From an uncultured Collinsella sp. (GTDB taxonomy: Bacteria > Actinomycetota > Coriobacteriia > Coriobacteriales > Coriobacteriaceae): DNA of 8,499 nucleotides. The translations under genes and the position numbers were made by a program. Below are positions 1-5,535 of this stretch, piece by piece. The stretch is taken from positions 1 through 8,499 of the forward strand of contig CABSBK010000032.1 of NCBI GenBank assembly GCA_902475865.1. The letters are read 5' to 3'. The notes below the pieces were generated by a model. That model saw only the letters and a program-made list of their open reading frames with translations. It did not search any database and was not told the origin of the DNA. Position 1 is the stretch's first letter, and the number at the start of each line of letters is the position of its first letter.

Positions 1-582
1 GTCCATCGCTATTCGGACCGCTTCGAACGCATTTGTAATGCATTCGTCCCTTGGCTTGTCGAGCACGTACGTGGCTACCGTTGCATCACGGAAGCGAACA
101 TGCAGTGTCTAACTGCCGGTGGAACTCCACTCTTTGGTTTTCTTGACCTGCTCCTCGTTGACGATGCAGCTAAGACGGTGCAGATCGTCGACTACAAGAC
201 TGGCTTTGGCAAAGAAATCCCTGCAGGCTACCATCGTCAGCTCAAGTTTTACAAACTGCTGGTCGAAGCGTCACCCGAGTTTTATGGCTACACCGTCACC
301 TCCATGGGCGACTACTATGTAGAACCCGACAAGACGACGGGCGAGCTCCGCCCGCCGTTCGCGACAACCGCCAACGCCGTTGACATTGCCGAACTCGAGC
401 AGCTCATCGATGCCACATGGGCTCGCATTGAGCACGGTGCTTGGGATACCAGCGCTTTTGAGCAGAGCGATGCCTATGAGCTTGCCATCGAGGAACAGAA
501 GGGCTGCCGCAAAAAAGCCGATAAAACCGAGGTCATGCAGCGCGCCTACGAGCACTGGCTAATTGAGAACTCTAGAATGTGA
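1..582 (+). CDS. C-terminal part of a helicase/nuclease (PD-(D/E)XK domain), 5' truncated
   Basis: The frame is open from base 1, so the N-terminus lies outside the window; 193 residues remain, ending at TGA 580-582. The visible part is a PD-(D/E)XK nuclease fold of the kind found at the C-terminus of UvrD/AddA/RecB-like helicases. The strand pair G-F-L-D (Asp49 of the visible part) and V-D-Y-K-T (Asp64, Lys66) supplies the metal-binding and catalytic residues, followed by the conserved Y-x-x-Q-L-x-F-Y helix (about residues 79-87) typical of RecB-family nucleases. In that family the domain degrades DNA ends during double-strand-break repair. No cysteine cluster of the AddB iron-sulphur type is visible. 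Whether the missing part is AddA, a PcrA-like helicase or another UvrD-type protein cannot be told here. The gene converges with the HAD gene downstream. Confidence 0.85.
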   Translation, partial: VHRYSDRFERICNAFVPWLVEHVRGYRCITEANMQCLTAGGTPLFGFLDLLLVDDAAKTVQIVDYKTGFGKEIPAGYHRQLKFYKLLVEASPEFYGYTVTSMGDYYVEPDKTTGELRPPFATTANAVDIAELEQLIDATWARIEHGAWDTSAFEQSDAYELAIEEQKGCRKKADKTEVMQRAYEHWLIENSRM

Positions 583-606
583 CAAAGGCGCTGCCCCTTT
601 GCCACA
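578..606. terminator. Bidirectional hairpin between convergent genes
   Basis: An 11-bp inverted repeat with one mismatch, TGTGACAAAGG (578-588) and CCTTTGCCACA (596-606), separated by a 7-base loop. It includes the TGA stop of the helicase/nuclease gene and ends one base before the TAA stop of the HAD gene on the other strand. The T-tract is short in both directions (TTATT on the plus side, TTCT on the minus side), so it is a weak but well-placed intrinsic terminator that could serve both convergent transcripts. Confidence 0.65.
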
Positions 607-1457
607 TTATTCGATGACGGTGCGGGAGTTTTGCTTGCGCATGGTGGCGAGCATGTGTTTGGGGACGGCGTGGGCCATGCAGCTGCCGATAGTTGCGCTC
701 GCGGCGGCCTTAGCTGCATCGCTTGCGTTTTTGGTCGCGTAGCTGTGGCGGAAGCGTTTGAGCATGGCAATGTCATTGCCGCCGTCGCCATAAACCGCGA
801 CCTCGTCCTCGGCAATACCGTAGTAGCCCGCCAGCCAGGCCACGCTCTCGCCCTTGTTACACGCCACGTCCGTGATCTCAAACATCACCGGATCGAACGG
901 CGCGTTGACAACGCGGTCCGAGCGCTCGGCAAGATACGCCTTAAGGTCGCGCTCCAGCTCGGGCGAGGTCACGCGGCAGTTGATCTTACACACATCGTGG
1001 CGCAGGATGTCGCCGATCGACTGGTCGAAATACTGTTCCTCGTGATACCCGCCGCGCGCACGCATGCCGCGCATCACGATGCGCTTGATAGGACTGTCCT
1101 TCTTAAAGCCCGCCTGATGCATCTCGAACGAGCCGCTCGAGAACATGCCGTCGGGCGTGGAGCAGTCGAAGCAAATGTCCGGAAACTCCTTGAGCAGCTC
1201 CTCGGTAATCTGCGGGTCGATGGTCCAGGTCTTGAGCACCTCGCCATGGCTGTTGCGCACGATGGATCCGTTGGAGCAGCAGGCGTCGAGTGCCAGCCCC
1301 GTAAAGCCATGCTCGCCGATCGGCAGCGTCGAGCGTCCGGTCGCGGGAACCACATGCAGGCCGGCAGCTCGCGAATGGCGCGGCGGATGGTCCCGTCCGC
1401 CTCGTGCAGGGCGTTCAGCAGCGTTCCGTCTAAGTCACTCGCAAACATCTTGATCAT
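607..1457 (-). pseudogene. Cof-type HAD phosphatase, reading frame broken near 1360-1373
   Basis: Haloacid-dehalogenase superfamily, Cof/YkrA-like phosphatase acting on small phosphorylated metabolites; the substrate cannot be read from sequence. The start ATG at 1457 gives M-I-K-M-F-A-S-D-L-D-G-T-L-L: motif I with nucleophile Asp8 and Asp10. After about 29 codons the frame must change to continue as G-L-H-V-V-P-A-T-G-R-S (motif II), then N-K-G (motif III Lys) and G-D-G-G-N-D-I-A-M-L (motif IV), ending E-stop at 607. The motif I frame runs on without homology to about 1074; the downstream frame could begin at GTG 1353 as 248 residues but would lack the nucleophile. Joined, the protein would be about 280 residues, normal for Cof. 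The break could be a real mutation or a sequence error. SD AAGGAG lies upstream within a long inverted repeat. Neighbours do not suggest a substrate. Confidence 0.8.
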
Positions 1458-1462
1458 GGATA

Positions 1463-1506
1463 TGCCTCTCCTTCGTCTGCACGATATTGTAGACGAAGGA
1501 GAGGCA
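1463..1506 (-). promoter_or_regulatory. 16-bp perfect inverted repeat with -10 hexamer and SD of the HAD gene
   Basis: TGCCTCTCCTTCGTCT (1463-1478) is exactly complementary to AGACGAAGGAGAGGCA (1491-1506), with 12 bases between. Read on the minus strand, the 1463-1478 arm carries the AAGGAG Shine-Dalgarno sequence a few bases before the HAD ATG (1457). The -10-like TACAAT (1486-1491) sits at the inner edge of the other arm. No T-run follows, so it is not an ordinary terminator. It may be an operator over the promoter, or an RNA hairpin that hides the SD in transcripts arriving from upstream. A convincing -35 was not found. Confidence 0.6.
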
Positions 1507-1508
1507 CA

Positions 1509-1536
1509 CCCAAACAATGCCGTCCCGGCACGGCGT
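1509..1536 (-). terminator. Possible weak terminator after the MFS gene
   Basis: On the minus strand GCCGT and ACGGC (1519-1523 and 1530-1534) form a 5-bp stem with a 6-base loop, followed by ATTGTTT, about 40 bases after the MFS stop. The stem is short and the T-run is interrupted, so read-through into the HAD gene is likely. Confidence 0.3.
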
Positions 1537-1572
1537 ACCACCGCCTCCACAAATTCACGGTGCCCAAGCGCG

Positions 1573-2835
1573 TTAAGACAATCGCCGCAAGCGATTTTTC
1601 AGCCGATAAAACAGCGCCGTCGTCAACGTCAGCACCGCCAGCATGCCTGCGAATATAATCGCCGGAGCCCATCGATCATATGCGAGCCCGTACGTCAATT
1701 GGCCGATAGGTGTTGCGCAGGAAAGGACCATGTAAACGACCGAAAGCACTTTTCCGCAGAGCTCAGTCGGCGCTGCCCGCTGAACAAACGCGATGATTTC
1801 AACCGACGCAATGGCTGCCCACACCATGACCCATGCCGAACCAGCCGCAAACACGGTGAACACGCATACATCTGCGCCGAGCAGCAGCGTAACAATAATC
1901 AGTACGACTCCAAAACAGATCATCGCAACATATCGACATATGCCATTGAGAGAAAAACGATGCGGCCAAATGCCGACCAAGCCACTGCCGGCAAGACCAC
2001 CCAAGCCCATAGCAACCTCAACTATTCCAACGCAGGACGATTGCATGCCGAGATGCTTTGTAACAATAATGGGAGCGCCAATCGTTAGCCCAACCAACGC
2101 AAGGTTCAAAACGGCCGCAAGCAAAATCACAGCGACCAATGATGCATTTTTCAACAGATACCGAATCGACTCCCGAAAATCGTTTCGGCATGTCGTACGA
2201 GTCGCGCCGCCTCCCATCGTTTCAGATGAGGCATTTTGCTTGAGTGCACCTCTAAACAGCAGAGTTGACATCGCAAACGCCACCGCCGCGATCGCGCAAA
2301 GAGTATCGATGCCAAAGCACCCATAGACTGCCGTCCCGACCACAGGGCCCAAGATATTGCTCACCATGGTCGACTGCGAAACCAATGCAGTGGCCCGCTC
2401 AACCTTCTCTTCACCCGCCATGCGCACCGTCTCAATTTGGAGCATTGGCTTTAGCAGCGATTGAACGCCATATTGAACACAAAGTATCGCTACTACGACG
2501 ACCGCAAGAGGCAATGAGCGCTTCATGGGGATAGACAGCAGCGATGCAGTCATCAGAGCAATACCGAGGGCCACGAGGACCTCGCGCTGTTTTCCCCGAT
2601 CCGCCAAGATCCCGCCAACCGGAGTAGCGAGCACACCTGGTATGAACGCTATCGCCGCGACGGCGCCATATAACGTTGACGAGCCGCTGCAATCAAACAA
2701 GTAAAGCGGATACGCAAAGCACAGCGCCGACAGCATCGAATACGTGCACAGCTGCGCAACAAGAAGGCCAAAAAGCCTGATAGGTCGCACTGTTTTTCGC
2801 GTCAACGAGACGCTACTCCTCCGCATTCCAGCCAT
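1573..2835 (-). CDS. MFS efflux transporter
   Basis: A 420-residue major facilitator protein with about twelve hydrophobic segments, the usual length for 12-TM drug exporters. The loop between TM2 and TM3 has the MFS signature G-G-I-L-A-D-R-G-K-Q-R (about residues 73-83). A long polar loop rich in Ser, Thr, Gly and Arg in the middle separates the two six-helix halves. It looks closest to the macrolide/multidrug (MFS_3/DHA1-like) exporters, but the substrate is not readable. I chose ATG 2835 because AGGGGG lies 7 bases upstream; upstream in-frame ATGs at 2874 and 2913 have no SD and would place the operators inside the gene. The tetR gene is immediately upstream on the same strand, and a palindromic operator directly abuts the SD, so transcription is probably repressed by that TetR and relieved by a ligand that is likely also the transport substrate. 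G+C is low for this window. Confidence 0.88.
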   Translation of the reverse strand: MAGMRRSSVSLTRKTVRPIRLFGLLVAQLCTYSMLSALCFAYPLYLFDCSGSSTLYGAVAAIAFIPGVLATPVGGILADRGKQREVLVALGIALMTASLLSIPMKRSLPLAVVVVAILCVQYGVQSLLKPMLQIETVRMAGEEKVERATALVSQSTMVSNILGPVVGTAVYGCFGIDTLCAIAAVAFAMSTLLFRGALKQNASSETMGGGATRTTCRNDFRESIRYLLKNASLVAVILLAAVLNLALVGLTIGAPIIVTKHLGMQSSCVGIVEVAMGLGGLAGSGLVGIWPHRFSLNGICRYVAMICFGVVLIIVTLLLGADVCVFTVFAAGSAWVMVWAAIASVEIIAFVQRAAPTELCGKVLSVVYMVLSCATPIGQLTYGLAYDRWAPAIIFAGMLAVLTLTTALFYRLKNRLRRLS

Positions 2836-2842
2836 AAGCCCA

Positions 2843-2848
2843 CCCCCT
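2843..2848 (-). promoter_or_regulatory. Shine-Dalgarno that sets the MFS start
   Basis: AGGGGG on the minus strand, 7 bases before ATG 2835. It directly follows operator 1, and the alternative starts at 2826, 2874 and 2913 lack such a site. Confidence 0.6.
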
Positions 2849-2869
2849 ATACATACCGCTAGTATGTAT
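2849..2869. promoter_or_regulatory. TetR operator 1 (proximal to the MFS gene)
   Basis: A perfect 8-bp inverted repeat, ATACATAC (2849-2856) and GTATGTAT (2862-2869), around a 5-base centre (CGCTA). Its right-hand edge on the minus strand abuts the MFS SD, so a bound dimer would block transcription or act as a roadblock. The TACATAC half-site resembles, from memory, the half-site of the E. coli AcrR box, although the centre is shorter. The same sequence pattern recurs 65 bp upstream. Confidence 0.8.
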
Positions 2870-2913
2870 TTCATGACTTGAAAAGGGCAGCCGTGGCTAC
2901 CCTCACAAATCAA

Positions 2914-2934
2914 TTACATACCGTTGGTATCTAT
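2914..2934. promoter_or_regulatory. TetR operator 2 (distal)
   Basis: ATACC (2918-2922), GTT, GGTAT (2926-2930) is a perfect inner palindrome. Aligned to operator 1 it shares TACATACCG at its left end and GTAT followed by N-TAT at its right end, with a few differences. The two centres (2859 and 2924) are 65 bp apart, close to six helical turns, so both would lie on about the same face of DNA. The site lies just after the tetR stop codon. TAATATAG next to it on the minus strand (2931-2938) could hold a -10 element for the exporter gene, but no good -35 was seen. Confidence 0.7.
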
Positions 2935-2935
2935 A

Positions 2936-3598
2936 TTACCACCCGGCGCGGTCCCATACATCCCAAATCTGGGCCGTTGTCTGGAGCACTTCATTACCCA
3001 AATCAAGCCCCACCGCGGCCGCCATCTGCGCCAAGCATTGCGCGCGGGCGAGCATTCGGTCCTTGGATTCAAGCGGACGGAACAATGGCAGCAGCCAAAG
3101 ATTCGCCAACAACGATACGGCCTCCGCCGCTTCGCGCGGGCATTCGCACGCAATGGAGCCGTCGGCGATGCCCTCCTCGATCACTGGCAAGAGACAGCCA
3201 TCGGCCGACTCGTCAAACGAGCCCTGGTACTGCATCGCCAGTAGACGCGAGCTTTTTACCGGATCTGCCGCAGGATGCATGCGTGCCCATAGCTCAATTT
3301 GCGGAACGACGGACTCGGGCGCATACAGCCGCTTGAGCTTTTGGGCTCCGGTCATATTACCGATACCAAGCAGTGAGCGACGATGCTCAACAATCGGAGC
3401 CATTGCCCGATCAAATGCGGCGTTGAAAATCTCCTCTTTGCTCTTAAAGTGATGATAGACAGCACCCTTGGTCATGCCATCGAGGCGGTCGACGATGTCT
3501 TGAATGCTCGTCCCCTCATAACCCTGTGCGCAGAATAGCTCCAGCGCCGCATCGAGAATCTTCGTGACCGTCTCCTCGGGATATTTATTACGACCCAT
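2936..3598 (-). CDS. TetR/AcrR-family transcriptional regulator
   Basis: A 220-residue ligand-responsive repressor of normal TetR length. The N-terminal DNA-binding domain is clear: a first helix with I-L-D-A-A-L-E-L-F (residues 14-22), then G-Y-E-G-T-S-I-Q-D-I-V and the recognition helix M-T-K-G-A-V-Y-H-H-F-K-S-K-E-E (residues 42-56). The C-terminal part is helical and variable, as expected of a ligand-binding domain. ATG 3598 is preferred because the family pattern starts there; an in-frame ATG at 3634 would add twelve residues (through Ile) with no homology. The SD is weak (GGATGG) and sits inside an inverted repeat. The downstream MFS gene and the two operators between them indicate that this protein represses the exporter. 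Both operators are downstream of tetR, so self-control would need another site, possibly the repeat at 3606-3659. Confidence 0.92.
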   Translation of the reverse strand: MGRNKYPEETVTKILDAALELFCAQGYEGTSIQDIVDRLDGMTKGAVYHHFKSKEEIFNAAFDRAMAPIVEHRRSLLGIGNMTGAQKLKRLYAPESVVPQIELWARMHPAADPVKSSRLLAMQYQGSFDESADGCLLPVIEEGIADGSIACECPREAAEAVSLLANLWLLPLFRPLESKDRMLARAQCLAQMAAAVGLDLGNEVLQTTAQIWDVWDRAGW

Positions 3599-3605
3599 AA
3601 TCCGT

Positions 3606-3659
3606 CCATCCGCAACGCAAGCCTTGTGCCTCATTGCAGCATTTTAACGTTGCGGATGG
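3606..3659 (-). promoter_or_regulatory. 12-bp inverted repeat in front of tetR
   Basis: CCATCCGCAACG (3606-3617) is exactly complementary to CGTTGCGGATGG (3648-3659), with 30 bases between; arm centres are 42 bp apart, about four helical turns. On the minus strand the proximal arm contains the only SD-like sequence of tetR (GGATGG) and the distal arm lies in the spacer of a possible promoter. It may be a paired protein-binding site, or a long RNA stem-loop between glnK and tetR. No T-run follows, so a simple terminator is unlikely. Confidence 0.5.
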
Positions 3660-3670
3660 CAGGCGGTCGA
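3641..3670 (-). promoter_or_regulatory. Possible tetR promoter
   Basis: On the minus strand TCGACC (3665-3670) is followed after 18 bases by TAAAAT (3641-3646). The -10 matches five of six consensus bases and the -35 matches four of six. Transcription would start near 3634, giving a leader of about 36 bases. The distal arm of the inverted repeat falls between the two hexamers. Confidence 0.4.
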
Positions 3671-3672
3671 TT

Positions 3673-4011
3673 CTACACCGCGGCGGGGCCGTGCTCGCCG
3701 GTGCGAATGCGGATGACTTCCTCGACCGGCTCGACCCAAATCTTGCCGTCTCCAACGGCACCGGTGCGAGCGGCGTTGCAGATGATGTCGACAATTCCGT
3801 CGACGTGCTCGTCGGCGCAAATGAGCGTGAACTGCACCTTAGGGATCGTGTTGACAAGCAACTCGTTGCCGCGCACGTATTCCTTCCAGCCATGCTGCGC
3901 GCCGCAGCCCTGCACCTGGTTGATAGTCATGCCACGAACATCGGCAGCAAACAGCGCGTCTTTAAGAACCTCAAGCTTCTCGGCACGAACGATCGCCGTA
4001 ATCTTCTTCAT
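3673..4011 (-). CDS. glnK: PII nitrogen-regulatory protein, GlnK type
   Basis: A 112-residue PII signal protein, full length. PII trimers bind ATP/ADP and 2-oxoglutarate and, in the AmtB-linked class, plug the ammonium channel when nitrogen is plentiful. Numbering runs in step with E. coli GlnB/GlnK: Gly37, Gln39 and Lys58 (2-oxoglutarate and ATP contacts), the B-loop T83-G-A-V-G-D-G-K90, and Arg101/Arg103 are all present. The T-loop reads H-G-W-K-E-Y-V-R-G-N-E-L (40-51): Arg47, Gly48 and Glu50 are kept, but position 51 is Leu where the uridylylated or adenylylated Tyr51 would be, so classic covalent control at that residue is not possible; Tyr45 is the only tyrosine in the loop. It follows amtB by 48 bases with its own SD (AGAGGA), so the two are probably one transcript. 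Confidence 0.93.
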   Translation of the reverse strand: MKKITAIVRAEKLEVLKDALFAADVRGMTINQVQGCGAQHGWKEYVRGNELLVNTIPKVQFTLICADEHVDGIVDIICNAARTGAVGDGKIWVEPVEEVIRIRTGEHGPAAV

Positions 4012-4059
4012 AGTGAATTCCTCTCTTTAAGAGTTGGTCTGACAGAACGTTAGAAACCG

Positions 4060-5337
4060 CTAGTCCAGACCACTAAACGAAGGGTATGCACTTTCGCCGT
4101 GCTGACTCGCATCCAGGCCCAGTGCCTCGTCTGCCTCGTCTACACGCAGGCTGCCGTGGAACAGCGCTTTGACCACCGCGGCGATCACCAAGTCGAGCAC
4201 CAGCACAATGGCGACCGTCACCACAATGCCCAAGGCCTGTGAGATGAGCAGCGACACATCGCCCGTGTAGAACAGGCCGCCCTTACCGGTCCACGAGAGC
4301 TCCGGCACACAGAACAGACCCGTGAGCACGCCGCCCAAGATGCCGCCGATACCGTGGCAACCGAACGCGTCGAGTGCGTCGTCGTAGCCAAACTTGGTCT
4401 TAAGATGGCTAATGGCCAGATAGCAGACGGGCGAGACAATCAGGCCCATGATCAGCGCCGCCCACGGCTCGACAAAGCCCGCGCTGGGCGTGACCACCAC
4501 AAGGCCCGCAACCAGACCGGTGCTGGCACCCACCAGCGTGGGGCGACCGGTGCGCACGCGCTCGACGGCAAGCCACGAGACCATGCCCGCCACGCTGGCC
4601 GTCACGGTGTTGAGTATGGCGAGCGCCGCCACGGCGTCGGCCTTAAACTCACTGCCGCCGTTAAAGCCAAACCAGCCAAACCAAAGCAGACCGGCGCCGA
4701 GCGCCACAAACGGCACGTTATGTGGACGGTAGCTCACCATGCCAAAGCCGCGACGACGGCCGAGCATTAAGCAGAGAATCAGGCCGGTAAGACCGGACGA
4801 AATGTGCACCACGTCGCCGCCGGCAAAGTCGAGCGCGCCGATGATATCGCCGATAAAGGAGCCCTCGCCGCCCCAAACCATGTGGGCGAGCGGCGCATAG
4901 ACCACGAGCAGCAAAATACCCAAGAAGGTCGCCATGGCACCAAACTTAACGCGGCCGGCCAGGCTGCCCGTGACGATAGCGGCGGTGATCATGGCAAACG
5001 CCATCTGGAAGGCGATGTTGATGATCTGAGGGTAGACGGCACCGTCCGCGGCATTGCCCTCGGCCGCCTGCAGCACCTGGCCGAGCACCGGCAGGCACAG
5101 CAGCTGGTCAAGGCCTCCAATAAACGGGCTGGAACCGTCGCCGCCGTAGGCCAGCGACCAGCCGGCGACAATCCACAGCACACCAACCAGACCAATGGCG
5201 CCAAAGCACATGAGCATGGTGTTGATGACATTTTTGCGCCTGGACAGGCCGCCATAGAAAAACGCCAGACCCGGTGTCATTAAAAACACGAGCATGGTGC
5301 AGATGAGCATAAACGTTGTCGATCCCGTATCGTACAT
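4060..5337 (-). CDS. amtB: Ammonium transporter AmtB
   Basis: A 425-residue Amt/Rh channel, normal length, with about eleven membrane segments and no clear cleavable signal peptide. It conducts ammonium/ammonia across the cytoplasmic membrane. Key residues are present: Phe110 or Phe114 in the F-Q-M-A-F gate segment, Trp155 (M-V-W-G-G), Asp170 in D-F-A-G-G, and the twin pore histidines His178 (V-V-H-I) and His328 (C-H-G-I-G-G). The cytoplasmic tail L-R-V-D-E-A-D-E-A-L-G-L-D-A-S-Q-H-G-E-S (near the end) matches the conserved tail that couples to PII, in keeping with glnK directly downstream. ATG 5337 is chosen for AAGGGGGAG three bases upstream; extending to 5394 would add 19 residues with no homology. 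The first pore motif ends H-I-S-S rather than the common H-I-N-A/S. Control by nitrogen supply is likely, given the repeated pentamers upstream. Confidence 0.96.
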   Translation of the reverse strand: MYDTGSTTFMLICTMLVFLMTPGLAFFYGGLSRRKNVINTMLMCFGAIGLVGVLWIVAGWSLAYGGDGSSPFIGGLDQLLCLPVLGQVLQAAEGNAADGAVYPQIINIAFQMAFAMITAAIVTGSLAGRVKFGAMATFLGILLLVVYAPLAHMVWGGEGSFIGDIIGALDFAGGDVVHISSGLTGLILCLMLGRRRGFGMVSYRPHNVPFVALGAGLLWFGWFGFNGGSEFKADAVAALAILNTVTASVAGMVSWLAVERVRTGRPTLVGASTGLVAGLVVVTPSAGFVEPWAALIMGLIVSPVCYLAISHLKTKFGYDDALDAFGCHGIGGILGGVLTGLFCVPELSWTGKGGLFYTGDVSLLISQALGIVVTVAIVLVLDLVIAAVVKALFHGSLRVDEADEALGLDASQHGESAYPSFSGLD

Positions 5338-5535
5338 TCGCTCCCCCTTATTCGCATGAACGTTGTCGGCGCCCATAATGCGGCCGAGGGGCAACTGGTG
5401 TAGACCAGATACGGCGTTGTTAAACGCAGCGTTGTCGAATGGAAACGGTGCCGCAATCTTGGAAACGGCGCGGCAACGGACGCGAAACCAATGGGAAATA
5501 CGCGAGCAAGGGAGCCGTGAGCGCGCCCGTCCCGG
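5338..5535 (-). other. Intergenic region upstream of amtB
   Basis: About 200 bases between the CmpB-like gene and amtB with no plausible gene. It contains the pentamer array, a small palindrome CTGGT-GTAG-ACCAG (5395-5408) in the probable leader, and the amtB SD. TTTAAC on the minus strand (5421-5426) matches four of six -10 bases and is only a weak promoter candidate. Confidence 0.6.
5441..5510. promoter_or_regulatory. Array of GNAAC-like pentamers upstream of amtB (GlnR-box-like)
   Basis: On the plus strand, pentamers lie at 5442 GAAAC, 5453 GCAAT, 5462 GAAAC, 5473 GCAAC, 5484 GAAAC, 5495 GAAAT and 5506 GCAAG. Steps are 11 bp, except 9 bp between the second and third. The first two pairs are a direct repeat, GGAAACGGTGCCGCAAT against GGAAACGGCGCGGCAAC, 20 bp apart. 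Actinobacterial GlnR boxes are known to alternate GTNAC and GAAAC pentamers separated by six bases, that is 11-bp steps, and amtB-glnK is a classic GlnR target. The array lies 100-175 bases before the amtB start. The link to a GlnR-like regulator is inference; no clear -35/-10 was found for amtB. Confidence 0.45.

Noticed and set aside
607..1353. HAD protein of 248 residues starting at GTG 1353 as a normal gene
   Set aside because: It would lack the D-L-D-G-T nucleophile motif, has no SD, and the missing motif is present just upstream in another frame, so a broken gene explains it better.
1463..1506. The long inverted repeat as an intrinsic terminator of the MFS gene
   Set aside because: No T-run follows the stem on the minus strand; TATCC and the HAD start codon come next.
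631..2088. Long plus-strand open frame of 485 codons opposite the HAD and MFS genes
   Set aside because: It lies antisense to two genes with clear family motifs, its translation is low-complexity with many His and Arg and no recognisable domain, and it crosses an intergenic region. It is a by-product of codon bias.
4804..5283. Plus-strand open frame of 159 codons within amtB
   Set aside because: Antisense to membrane helices of AmtB; the translation is rich in His, Gln and Arg, the mirror of hydrophobic codons.
5395..5408. CTGGT-GTAG-ACCAG palindrome as a terminator or riboswitch element
   Set aside because: Only a 5-bp stem, no T-run and no surrounding conserved structure; noted only as part of the amtB leader.
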